DNA of 14,439 bases from Paramacrobiotus metropolitanus (GCF_019649055.1 NW_026570725.1:1-14439); one strand, 5' to 3'. Counted from the stretch's first letter, positions 1 to 6,952 are shown. Program-made: numbers and translations. The notes: a model not told the origin generated them from the sequence alone.

Positions 1-397
1 TGTGGACTTCTCCTCCCCCCGTGACCTTTCTCTGGTTCATCGGGTCACTTCCCGCCGTAGACGCGGGAGTGTGCTTCTGGTCGTCACTTGAACTTTCCTG
101 GTTGGCGACCGCCTCGAGCGCCTTCTGATAAGTGCTATCAGAGCCTCGTGAGTCCTTTTTCTCGAATGCCTTGGGCGCTCGAGTGTTACGCTCATGTCCA
201 ACTGGACGTGAGTACGGGTACAAGTCTTTTTTGTACGGATTTGGTGCACCTTGCTGTGAGCTTCGGGAGCTTTTGCTTCCCTGACTGCTGTTGGATGTTG
301 GTTCCTCTTGGTCTTTGTCCATGTCGATCGGATAACTTGGACGCTCCTGTCAATTGTTCTCACACACACGTTATTGTATGGTTTATTTAGTTGTCCT
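1..397. other. No recognisable gene; unassigned DNA
   Basis: Open frames of about 100 codons run on both strands here, but neither shows a known domain, signal peptide or convincing splice context. The plus-strand frame has no preferred start, and the minus-strand frame is simply rich in Arg, Lys and Thr. One AAAGGTCAC motif lies on the minus strand at 21-29, in the opposite orientation to the large array that begins at 398. I see nothing else I can support. Confidence 0.4.
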
Positions 398-912
398 AAA
401 GGTCACTTCGTACTTCGAAATTTTCTAAGTCCTTAGTAAAGGTCACTTTTCGATTGAAAAATTTCGACTACGTCCCGTTTTAAAGGTCACTTTTTTTATA
501 AAAAGTTCGAGAGATTTGCCCTAAAAGGTCACTTTCGGACAAAACTTCGAAACAGCTTTTACAGTTCGACACACGTTAGCGAATGGAATTTTACAGCTGC
601 TGATATCGCTGTACCACTATTTAGTTCAATGTCACTTCGATAAAGGTCACCGTTCGTCAGTTTCAGATCATAAAGGTCACTTAAATAGGTCAATTTGGTC
701 AATTCCAACTTTTTGGTAAAGGTCACTTTTCAAAGTCAAAGGTCAACTTCTGGTCTCAAAGGTCACTTTCCGACACAATTTATGTTAAAGGTCATTTTCC
801 AGCTCAGATTCAGGTTAAGGTCAATTTCCAGCTCAGATTCTATCAAAGGTCACTTTCTAGCTCAATTTTGATCAAGGTCACTTTTCCTTTGTCTCAACTC
901 AAAAGGTCACTT
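398..912 (+). repeat. Degenerate repeat array carrying 15 AGGTCA half-sites
   Basis: The core AAAGGTCACTTT recurs through this stretch, always on the plus strand. I count 15 exact AGGTCA hexamers, with first bases at 400, 440, 484, 526, 644, 674, 687, 720, 740, 760, 789, 818, 847, 875 and 904. Twelve of them read AAAGGTCA. Spacing is about 40-44 bp at the left end and settles to 28-30 bp at the right, where the filler (TTCCAGCTCAGATT and variants) also repeats. This is therefore an old, diverged tandem array. AAAGGTCA is the known monomer site of NR4A-type nuclear receptors, and TCAAGGTCA (872-880) that of FTZ-F1/SF-1 types. Whether such receptors bind here is inference. Confidence 0.85.
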
Positions 913-1000
913 TCCGTCTCACTTATCTCATCTCAAATCGAATTTTCCCATTAGCGCTCAAGTTCAACGGAAAATCCCCATTCGGGTTGTTTACCTTGTT

Positions 1001-1215
1001 GTGATTGGTCCGCTAGCTCAAATTATTCAGTTCAAATTTCAGCCAATTATAGCTCAGATAACTGACCAATCACGTTTGTCCATTTAAATTTTATATCAGC
1101 CTGACGTCACGGTCAACGGCCAGACGTGCGTTTCGTGTGCAAAACCCCGCCTACTTTTACGCTCAGCTCAGTACGGACCAATTAGAATTGCCAATTTTAC
1201 CAACTAGCCAATCCC
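1001..1215. promoter_or_regulatory. Promoter-like cluster: six CCAAT boxes, a CRE palindrome, TATA
   Basis: CCAAT occurs at 1043-1047, 1066-1070, 1178-1182, 1191-1195 and 1208-1212, and inverted (ATTGG) at 1004-1008. A perfect TGACGTCA, the CREB/ATF palindrome, lies at 1102-1109. On the minus strand TATAAAA lies at 1089-1095, directly beside it. GTGATTGGTC (1001-1010) and GACCAATCAC (1064-1073) form a perfect 10-bp inverted repeat. CCAAT boxes work in either orientation, so this could drive transcription left across the AGGTCA array, right into the 134-bp repeats, or both ways. There is no proven gene on either side. It could also be the control region of a decayed transposable element. Confidence 0.5.
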
Positions 1216-1296
1216 GTAATTAATAACGGTTTTCTACCTGTTAACCGTCCGTCCGTTCCGCGTTCCACGGGGAAATGATCCAGATGATCCTGATTC

Positions 1297-1697
1297 TTCT
1301 TCCACTATCCGTTCCCGCGTCGCCGCTGTTCCGTAGCGTGCCTCGCGCTATTAATAGGCTACTGTGCCGGCTGTGCCGTAGCAGCAGTAGTTTTACGCTC
1401 TACTCCAGTTTGGAGGAGTCTGATCTGGTCTTCTTCCACTATCCGTTCCCGCGTCGCCGCTGTTCCGTAGCGTGCCTCGCGCTATTAATAGGCTACTGTG
1501 CCGGCTGTGCCGTAGCAGCAGTAGTTTACGCTCTACTCCAGTTTGGAGGAGTCTGATCTGGTCTTCTTCCACTATCCGTTCCCGCGTCGCCGCTGTTCCG
1601 TAGCGTGCCTCGCGCTATTAATAGGCTACTGTGCCGGCTGTGCCGTAGCAGCAGTAGTTTTACGCTCTACTCCAGTTTGGAGGAGTCTGATCTGGTC
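1297..1697. repeat. Tandem repeat, three copies of a 134-bp unit
   Basis: Three near-identical units run head to tail: 1297-1430 (134 bp), 1431-1563 (133 bp, one T lost from a TTTT run) and 1564-1697 (134 bp). Each starts TTCTTCCACTATCCG and ends GAGTCTGATCTGGTC. The copies match almost base for base, so the expansion is recent or homogenised. The period is not a multiple of three, so the long open frames across it change frame from copy to copy and are not a repeat protein. The unit is more GC-rich and CpG-rich than the DNA around it. A weak partial match just upstream (about 1283-1296) may be the worn edge of an earlier copy. Confidence 0.95.
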
Positions 1698-1745
1698 TTT
1701 TCCGCGCGCCCCTTTTAGCGCTTCGCCGCTTGTGGCCCACGGCTT

Positions 1746-1762
1746 AGGATTCGCTGAATCCT
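1746..1762. other. Hairpin with GCT triloop, copy 1
   Basis: AGGATTC and GAATCCT pair perfectly over 7 bp around the loop GCT (1753-1755). It is the first of three related hairpins in 140 bp that share the TTCGCTGAA core. It is followed by TTGCCGAGTAACA, which resembles the CCGAGAACA after copy 2. Confidence 0.6.
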
Positions 1763-1783
1763 TGCCGAGTAACAGTAACACCA

Positions 1784-1811
1784 GTGTAGGTCTTCGCTGA
1801 AGACTCTACAC
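1784..1811. other. Hairpin with GCT triloop, copy 2
   Basis: The strand folds as GTGTAG plus GTCTTC, loop GCT (1796-1798), then GAAGAC, a bulged T (1805) and CTACAC. This gives 12 base pairs with one bulge. Compared with copy 3, two outer pairs differ on both sides and still pair: T1787-A1808 against C1863-G1884, and G1786-C1809 against A1862-T1885. Such paired change is what selection on an RNA or cruciform structure would leave, although two pairs are thin evidence. Confidence 0.65.
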
Positions 1812-1859
1812 CGAGAACACTACCGTCTGAACTTGAACTCTTGCTCAGTCCTTGCAACA

Positions 1860-1887
1860 GCACAGGTCTTCGCTGAAGACTCTGTAC
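1860..1887. other. Hairpin with GCT triloop, copy 3
   Basis: GTCTTC-GCT-GAAGAC (1866-1880) is identical to the core of copy 2, with the same bulged T at 1881. ACAG (1862-1865) pairs with CTGT (1882-1885). C1861/A1886 is a mismatch and G1860-C1887 pairs again. It is followed by CCGAAAACA, close to the CCGAGAACA after copy 2, so the repeated block extends beyond the stem. Confidence 0.65.
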
Positions 1888-2070
1888 CGAAAACAAGGCT
1901 GGAAATCCGATGAGGAACTTGCACCGCTTGTGGTGTTGCGCTTTGCTGTTGGACAGACCTGTGCCTTACTGGTCGCGGGTAACACGTCGGATAACAGGCC
2001 AACTTTGCCTGACACAAATCAAATCAGAGAACCGCTGTCGGCTCTGCTACCATCTAAAGCTAGATCTAGA

Positions 2071-2178
2071 ATGGATCCAGAGACGGAAACAGAAACGGAA
2101 TCTATCCCGTGGAATGAGCTATGCGATAAGTATAGCGAACTACGCGGAAACACGAAACGTCGCACCGCTAATAGCTGA
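2071..2178 (+). CDS. Hypothetical small acidic-start ORF, 35 aa
   Basis: The ATG has A at -3 and G at +4, a favourable context for a eukaryotic start, and it is the only ATG of an open frame that runs on the same strand from upstream. The product starts MDPETETETES, then has IPWNELCDKY, and ends with a basic Lys-Arg-Arg tail. I recognise no domain. It lies about 180 bp after the three hairpins and 860 bp after the CCAAT cluster, so it would be the first good ATG of a rightward transcript with a long structured leader. I see no splice donor before the stop. It could be the stub of a mobile-element protein or chance; confidence is low. Confidence 0.15.
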   Translation: MDPETETETESIPWNELCDKYSELRGNTKRRTANS

Positions 2179-2259
2179 CTTTTAATAATATTGAAAATTC
2201 CGACAATCGAAAAATCAATAATGATCGGCGCAGCTCGATCGTAAAGCGTGGAGCCCGTT

Positions 2260-2290
2260 CAACAGTGTGTATCACTGTGCAGCACGTGCT
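2260..2290. promoter_or_regulatory. Small inverted repeat next to an E-box palindrome
   Basis: ACAGTG and CACTGT form a 6-bp inverted repeat around TGTAT at about 2260-2276. AGCACGTGCT at 2281-2290 is a 10-bp palindrome with a central CACGTG E-box. AGCCAATCAG, a good CCAAT-box match, follows at about 2318-2327. Possible regulatory DNA; no associated gene is proven. Confidence 0.25.
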
Positions 2291-2356
2291 ATGCCGCGCC
2301 CACTAACAAAACGTAAGCCAATCAGAGGCGAGACACAACACAGACACGTAATCCAA

Positions 2357-2384
2357 AGGCGTAGCGCCACAGGCGTAGCGCCAC
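2357..2384. repeat. 14-bp direct repeat, each copy a small hairpin
   Basis: AGGCGTAGCGCCAC occurs twice back to back (2357-2370 and 2371-2384) with no mismatch. Inside each copy GGCG and CGCC pair around the triloop TAG. Confidence 0.85.
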
Positions 2385-2755
2385 TGACGTGAACGCTAGT
2401 GATCCCGGTCTCACAAACTAGTAACCAGCTGTAATTTTTTGTGGAATATCGCGAGTTTTGTAACACGCCACCAGCGACCATTTTGAAACACCGCTTTAAA
2501 CTTCAGTGCATAGCCAAGCACCGCTGTCGACGGCCAATTGTGCGTACGCACGCAGCATCGTTTCAAGCATCGTTCAAACAGCGGACACGGACTGACCCAT
2601 GTCAAAACGCCGGCAAAATTTTCAGTCTGTTAAAATTTTGTGTGGTTAGAAAGAATTTTCTGCATGCAATATGTTTAAGGAATCAACAACGAGAGGAACA
2701 CCAGCCTGACCTTGGAAGTGATTCACACATCAGAACGGTACACGTCTACCGCATT

Positions 2756-2851
2756 ATGGCCTTCCAGCTTTATAGAAACTATGTGACTGTCTTATGGAGA
2801 GTTAGAATTATTCTACTTGTTCTTTTTGTTTTATCGGTTTCTCAAGTTTAG
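2756..2851 (+). CDS. Possible 31-aa membrane micropeptide
   Basis: The ATG has A at -3 and G at +4. The 31 residues have a polar and basic N-terminal half, then the hydrophobic run IILLVLFVLSVSQV up to the stop, as in a signal anchor or tail anchor. The same frame is open upstream to 2441, but the starts there are poorer. An AATAAA lies at 2993-2998, about 140 bp past the stop, which would suit a short transcript. I checked whether it is a signal-peptide exon: the only GT before the stop (GTTTAG) is a poor donor. No family recognised; it may be chance. Confidence 0.15.
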   Translation: MAFQLYRNYVTVLWRVRIILLVLFVLSVSQV

Positions 2852-3371
2852 GTGGAACTGGCGTTCAGCTCGTACAAATATTAATTAAGTTCGACCTAAC
2901 CCTGCTAAACCTTACCCTGCTGCTAGCTTTTTATTTCAGCAGAGGCTCGATGGTAGAAAATGATGTTCGTGTTGCACATTAGCTAAACAAAAAATAAAAT
3001 CGGCCGAAATGATTAGCAATTGACAGGCAAAAAAAAGCTCCACTTTTTCTCCTTTATGTCTTTGACATGGGCGCTTGCTGATTTTACCGGCCATATCACA
3101 GCGCAACTGTTCACCGAACTGCGCATTACGAGAACGTAAATCCTGCTTCTTTCATTGTGCTTGCCAGAAGGACGTAGTCGCATTTGCGATTCGCTTTTGT
3201 ATGTGCTTCCTTAGGTAAGAAGTGGTACCGTTGTAGCAGTCAAGTGTCTGTGTGCATAACCGCATATTTAGTCAGGTCCTTTTGCTGACGAAAGGTTGTA
3301 GTTCAGTTTGCCTTCTAATTTTCATCTCGCTTGGGCGTCGAATGGGGCCGTGTGCAGTTCTGCATTTGTTA
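2852..3371. other. No gene seen; AATAAA and an AG|GTAAGA site
   Basis: This intergenic stretch holds no usable open frame. Two signals stand out: AATAAA at 2993-2998, and CTTCCTTAG directly followed by GTAAGA at 3206-3220, a splice acceptor abutting a donor. Confidence 0.35.
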
Positions 3372-3625
3372 TCAGTAATTTGCTGCTATAGATTTTATTT
3401 TCGCGTCTGATAAAGGCGTACGATTATTACTAATGATAATTATTAGTGTGATTAACCAAAGGCTCAAAGTTGCATGAATATGGCCCGTCGGGGATATTCT
3501 GAATGAATCCCAGCCCACAGCTGGGATACAGGTAATTTCCAAGTTTGCCGGAACTGATTTTTCCAGTACAGCCAGAAGGCGTTTCGCTCTCATATTCGTC
3601 ATGTAAGTCATGCAGTAGGACCACA
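3372..3625 (-). CDS. Candidate exon 2: ectodomain piece and membrane segment
   Basis: This would join the signal-peptide exon at 3888-4014 across an intron at 3626-3887 (minus strand, GTAAGT to TACAG). The acceptor follows CGCCCGTTTTGTAG, a good pyrimidine tract. The exon supplies two bases to finish a split codon (CTG, Leu43) and stays open to TGA, giving a 126-residue protein. Visible parts are NLEITC and VGW (Cys75, Trp81), a hydrophobic segment at about residues 94-108 (LSLWLITLIIII), and an 18-residue polar tail. Minus-strand AATAAA overlaps the end of the frame at 3394-3399. A type I membrane protein is the simplest reading. No family recognised, and a second open frame overlaps (3430-3624, with DGPYSC), so this frame is not certain. 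Confidence 0.25.
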
Positions 3626-3887
3626 CTGTACTACAAAACGGGCGGTTACATGATCAGCCGGCCGAGTGAGGAATATGTTTATAAGTTTATATCCATCACT
3701 GTACAGGTACATAACTACCTCAAAAATAACAAATTTGTACGGCTGACGATTTTCAAAGGGAGACATGGCAAATTTGGGCGCAAGTCGTTGTCCAAATTTG
3801 GCGCGCCTGACGCATGTCCGAATGCCGAAGTTTCACCCATGCTGTGCTTATGACACGAGAACTCCCCCACGATTCGTAGCCACTTAC

Positions 3888-4014
3888 GGTTGCTCGCCTG
3901 CGGCACGCTGGACTGCGGCCGTTGAAGGGAAAACGGGAACGGCAGGCATCCCCAGCACACGCTCAACACACACAGCCGCAGCCACGCTAAATCACACACC
4001 ACGCCCAAATTCAT
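3888..4014 (-). CDS. Candidate exon 1: signal-peptide exon, phase-1 donor
   Basis: From ATG at 4014 the frame gives 42 residues. A hydrophobic core of about residues 8-28 (LAWLRLCVLSVCWGCLPF) fits a signal peptide or signal anchor, followed by a Ser/Pro/Gln-rich stretch. The exon would end at a perfect GTAAGT donor (intron from 3887) in phase 1, the usual phase after signal peptides in modular extracellular proteins. The candidate partner exon is at 3372-3625. The start context is not strong (C at -3). The high Cys and Trp content of the core is unusual, and the frame also reads on past the donor, so a chance ORF remains possible. Confidence 0.25.
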
Positions 4015-4018
4015 TAGT

Positions 4019-4294
4019 GGTGAATATCAATGTTTCAGTAATTTTTTAACTGCAAAGTACGTACGCCACAGTAAGCCCAGCTGCATTTAATAGCATAAGA
4101 AAGCGTACACGTAGGAGTGGCTACTCTCCACAATAGGATGTAATCGTACATCAAAGTTTGTGCGCTATCTAAACTATGCACAGAGATCAAGCGCTGAAGT
4201 ACCGCTGTAAAAGCCCGCTCACGGAAGCCAAAAACAACGCCAGAGACACTGGGTGAGGTGATGGCATAGCGGTAGAGCAGCGAGACTTCATAGT
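4019..4294. other. No gene seen
   Basis: No splice-supported frame is present. GGCATAGCGGTAGAGC at 4263-4278 resembles a tRNA D-arm (Pol III A box), but no anticodon stem, T arm or B box follows. Confidence 0.4.
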
Positions 4295-4380
4295 GTTACG
4301 GCCGTAACAAACGTCCGTAACGCTCTTCCGTAACAAACGTCCGTAACGAACTTCCGTAACGGGGTTTCCGTAACGGACAG
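4295..4380. repeat. 13-bp tandem array of CCGTAAC units, opened by a palindrome
   Basis: CCGTAAC starts at 4302, 4315, 4328, 4341, 4354 and 4368, so the spacing is 13, 13, 13, 13 and 14 bp. The six-base tails vary (AAACGT, GCTCTT, AAACGT, GAACTT, GGGGTTT, GGACAG), while the 7-bp core is invariant in all six copies. Units 1 and 3 are identical. The array opens with the perfect 14-bp palindrome GTTACGGCCGTAAC (4295-4308), so unit 1 faces an inverted copy of itself. Confidence 0.95.
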
Positions 4381-4795
4381 AAATCAACCAGTGTATTAGT
4401 CGTGAATATAGAGGACCTCCGCTACGCTCCGGTCGATTAAGTTTTGCTTATTCAAACACTGCACATTGCAGGTGCCTGTAACACAGTAGGCCATACTGTA
4501 CGGGAATAGTTTGTCATCCATCTTCTTTGCCTTGCAGGTAAAATTTACTAACCAAAGCGTAACGAAGCACCAGTAATCCAAGAAATCTTACTCTCATATC
4601 CAATGGTTAAAAACGTTTGATTGATGAGCATTGCTGATGCAAATTCTTTGCTGGGCTTTTCTCGTTTGTTTGTTTGCTTATAGACGAACTGATGTTGTTA
4701 ATGCAGCATTCAATCCAATTTACTAGCTAAATCTGCGACCAGTCAAATAATCGTCAATGCAAGACCACGCCAGACTCTTCGCGAGGCGGCCGTCA
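4381..4795. other. No gene seen downstream of the kinase relic
   Basis: On the minus strand this would hold the end of the kinase C-lobe. I looked for a CW-x-P-x-RP motif in all frames and did not find it. A 61-codon minus frame (4396-4581) has no recognised domain. Confidence 0.35.
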
Positions 4796-5280
4796 TTATG
4801 GAGGCCGATTCTCAGACGCGCCGCACCATGCACTGTGCCGATAAGAAGGCACCGACGGATGGCGCGAGGTCATGCACTGTATGGGCGTGAGCGGGCTATA
4901 ACGGCCGATACTGTAGCGGAAACCAGTTTGCGGTAGATTTGCGGTTGCAGCAAGTATAACGCTGCAAAACGTTAAGGAGTGTTGTGTCGAATTTGCGATT
5001 TGGGCAATAATCCCATAGGTCAGCACAACATTACGGGCTGCAACATCCCAGTGTACAGCTCCGTAGATGGCGAGAAATTTCATTCCGCGGCATAACCAGG
5101 ACAAGGGCACGGCAGCTGACCGGAGTACCAGTATCGTATTTGCTAATTAAAAGTTTACTCCATCCTACTTTTCAAGCTATACAAAAGGTCCAGGTATGGG
5201 ACGGCCAGTCGCTGCAGGACAAGAGAGCCCTGGCCGACTTCGAGCATCAGTCGGAGCAATACACGTACACGTAACCAATG
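4796..5280 (-). pseudogene. Decayed protein tyrosine kinase domain
   Basis: A kinase domain would transfer phosphate from ATP to tyrosine. Two frames carry it. Frame 1 (5280-5155) has GSLVLQRLAVPYLDLLYSLK, matching a hinge plus the (Y)GDLLxxLR helix, then a stop. Frame 2 (5146-4796) has GMKFLA and VHWDVAARNVVL, the catalytic loop of tyrosine kinases (usually HRDLAARN). IAQIANST then sits exactly where KIADFG belongs, and LP (4931-4936) and GRYSP sit where LPxKW and YTxxSDVWSFG belong. Spacing is right: about 48 residues from GDLL to HRD and 37 from HRD to LP. The HRD Arg is Trp (TGG, one CpG change from CGG), DFG has become NST, and a frameshift and stop separate the frames. The G-loop and the lysine strand are not found with confidence, nor is the C-lobe end. 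Tyrosine-kinase ancestry is well supported. Most likely a pseudogene; a divergent pseudokinase with unseen splicing is less likely. Confidence 0.72.
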
Positions 5281-5438
5281 TTAGCAGTTTTGATGGAATG
5301 GTAAATGGATTATATGCGCGAACGGCCATAACAGGATTACTGCTCCAATTCCGTTGTCTGTTTTACTGTGTACATCATAGTCCAGTGAGTCAACAACCAA
5401 CGTGACATCATTACCCCTGCTGTCCTGCTAACCCCTAA

Positions 5439-5633
5439 ATTCACGTGACTGCAAATTCCCGTGACAGAGAGAACATACACGTAGAGATACAAATGCAATG
5501 CTTCATAACAAAGCACGAGGAATCTGGAGCAGCACTTTCAGACATTGAACCACTTTACCTCCTGCGCACCGCACACTATTTTGACACTGCAGTTTTTGAT
5601 GTGCGGTTGGTCCTGGACCAATCCCTTGTATGA
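5439..5633 (+). other. Unassigned open frame of 64 codons abutting the foldback
   Basis: The frame is open from 5439 to a TGA at 5634-5636, just inside the left end of the foldback element. It has no ATG until residue 17 and no recognised domain. The residues are mixed and acidic (HEESG, SDIEP), which looks protein-like, but the length is within chance. A weak acceptor (CCCGTGACAG) lies at its left end. It lies antisense to where the N-lobe of the kinase relic would be, so it may be a shadow of that sequence. Confidence 0.12.
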
Positions 5634-5895
5634 TACGAGGACAGGCATAGTATTCGTGATCACCTAAAAAGCTAGCGAGAATTCGCGATCACCGTGCCCA
5701 GGTTGTGCAGAACAGCCAGTCACCAGTCAGCCACCAGGAGAGGGCAGCCCAGTCCAATGGCTGTGTGGAGTGTCACTGGACTGCCTTCCCTTGGTGGCTG
5801 GCTGGTGACTGGCTGTTCTGCACAACCTGGGCACGGTGATCGCGAATTCTCGCTAGCTTTTCAGCTGATCACGAATACTAAGCCTTTCCTCGTAT
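5633..5895. mobile_element. Foldback element with 121-bp inverted arms
   Basis: The left arm 5633-5753 and right arm 5775-5895 are equal in length and match as inverted repeats at 112 of 121 positions, including an unbroken 60-bp run that spans the GCTAGC, GAATTC and GCGATCACC motifs. The loop is only 21 nt (5754-5774). Tips read ATACGAGG and CCTCGTAT. Each arm also holds a short internal direct repeat, ATTCG(T/C)GATCACC, spaced 29 bp. There is no coding capacity; the open frame across the right half is a by-product. I find no clear target-site duplication. This fits a MITE-like or foldback DNA element, or a locus making a long hairpin RNA. The high arm identity means it is recent or kept matched. 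Confidence 0.85.
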
Positions 5896-5899
5896 AGTC

Positions 5900-6780
5900 T
5901 GTAAAATGCAGGAACATCAGGAAAGCCTGAAACTGTGTCGTGAGGCCGTAGTTAAAATGGTGAATGATCATACTCCATGTGGAAAGTCTTGAAGGTCCGG
6001 CGTGTCGCAATGTTGTTTTTATCAAATATGAAATGTTTACTCGGACGGTGGAGATTCATAAGCAAACATTTGAGGCAAAATTTTGGTTGCATCTTTTTTG
6101 TAGAATAACATAGCTGACTTTGCGAAGCACAACGGTGTAAGGTAAAAAACCGCACCGGACGGTAAGCCATGACCGGGCACAATCACTAGTTCGGAAACTC
6201 AATCGCCTCACAGGCTATTTGCACTGAAGAACGGTGTACGTCCGCTCAGTAGTGGCTGTTTGCTTACTTAAAGGGCTCTGTGCACTAGACGGTTGTGGTA
6301 GTTCGGTCGTTCGTTCCCTAACAGGCATTGTCGACATTATTCTGCGAACTGTCAGACGGTAAGTTGTTATTGGATTGCCATTTTGCCAGTCAAAATCGGT
6401 GAAAATAGGCGATGTTTTTGTCCTGCCGCCATCGGTTCTGGTTCTGCTACTTATTTACGGCAACCTCAAACCTGGCATCCTCGGATGCTGCTCATAAGGG
6501 AAGGAGCGTGAACAGAAGTAAGTCGTTGTGGAGTTTGGTAGGAAAAAAATCCTACTCGTACGCTAATTGAAACGGCCATAATAATTTTTAGTTTCCACAA
6601 GTCAATTTTCTTCCGGTTTTTTCTAATTCGGCATGGTGCACTCTATACATAGCACTTGAAATTCTGAAGAAATCTTAAGGCGTTTTCTTTTATTACGTCC
6701 TTAAAACAACGGTAGCGAAATACTTATGACGCGCCAGACGCGCCACTGTACTGCACCATGATTGTTGCAATCACGACCAC
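5900..6780. other. No gene seen; two GTAAGT donor-like sites
   Basis: No convincing frame is present. ACG|GTAAGT (donor at 6359) and CAGAA|GTAAGT (donor at 6518) are full consensus 5' splice sites on the plus strand, so a non-coding leader exon ending at 6358 or 6517 is possible. Small perfect hairpins occur at 6475-6488 (GCATCC/GGATGC) and 6538-6555 (GTAGGA, A-loop, TCCTAC). Confidence 0.3.
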
Positions 6781-6790
6781 ATATATATAC
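6781..6790. promoter_or_regulatory. TATATATA tract
   Basis: An alternating AT run lies about 110 bp before the paired hairpins at 6894-7033. It could be a TATA box for either strand or simple low complexity; nothing else supports a promoter. Confidence 0.15.
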
Positions 6791-6893
6791 TGCTGCGAAA
6801 AAAAACGCAGGCACTCTTATGTTTATTATGATCAGTGCTTTTTTTCTCAATAATTATTTTTAAGGTTTATTCACTAACTTTTCACACAACGGA

Positions 6894-6952
6894 GACGTGA
6901 AGTGCCTGTTATTCGCGTCACTCCACGCAGATTACAGGCACAGAGGCACGTC
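6894..6952. other. 59-nt hairpin, copy A, built on GTGCCTGT/ACAGGCAC
   Basis: Outer stem GACGTG (6894-6899) pairs with CACGTC (6947-6952), middle stem GTGCCTGT (6902-6909) with ACAGGCAC (6934-6941), and inner stem GCGT (6915-6918) with ACGC (6925-6928) around a 6-nt loop. All three stems are perfect. Confidence 0.7.

Noticed and set aside
37-390. Opposed 100-110-codon open frames at the left edge
   Set aside because: No domain or splice support; lengths are expected by chance, and the minus-strand one has biased composition only.
1275-1800. Overlapping open frames of 85-93 codons across the 134-bp repeats
   Set aside because: The period is 134/133 bp, so each copy is read in a different frame; openness reflects base composition, not coding.
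1960-2000. TGGTCGCGGGTAACAC as a retrotransposon primer-binding site after an LTR
   Set aside because: It starts TGG, but I cannot match it to a tRNA 3' end, the preceding bases do not end CA, and no second LTR is in the window.
4250-4300. tRNA-like A box, GGCATAGCGGTAGAGC, as a tRNA or SINE head
   Set aside because: No acceptor or anticodon stem pairs, and no T arm or B box follows within the expected distance.
4302-4380. CCGTAAC array as a CRISPR
   Set aside because: The units are 13 bp with 6-bp tails, far too short for repeats and spacers, in eukaryote-like DNA.
5340-5400. Second kinase fragment (minus strand, TDNGIGAVILLWPF resembling SDVWSFGVLLW)
   Set aside because: The match needs a gap, lacks the key Trp and Gly, and lies on the wrong side of the hinge segment; likely chance.
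5560-5640. Glycine loop and VAVK strand of the kinase upstream on the minus strand (IGPGPT, AVSK)
   Set aside because: The two bits are in different frames, too close together, and too far from the hinge segment unless an unseen intron intervenes.
5694-5897. Open frame of 67 codons in the foldback
   Set aside because: It runs through both arms of a hairpin, so its two halves are reverse complements; this cannot be an ordinary protein.
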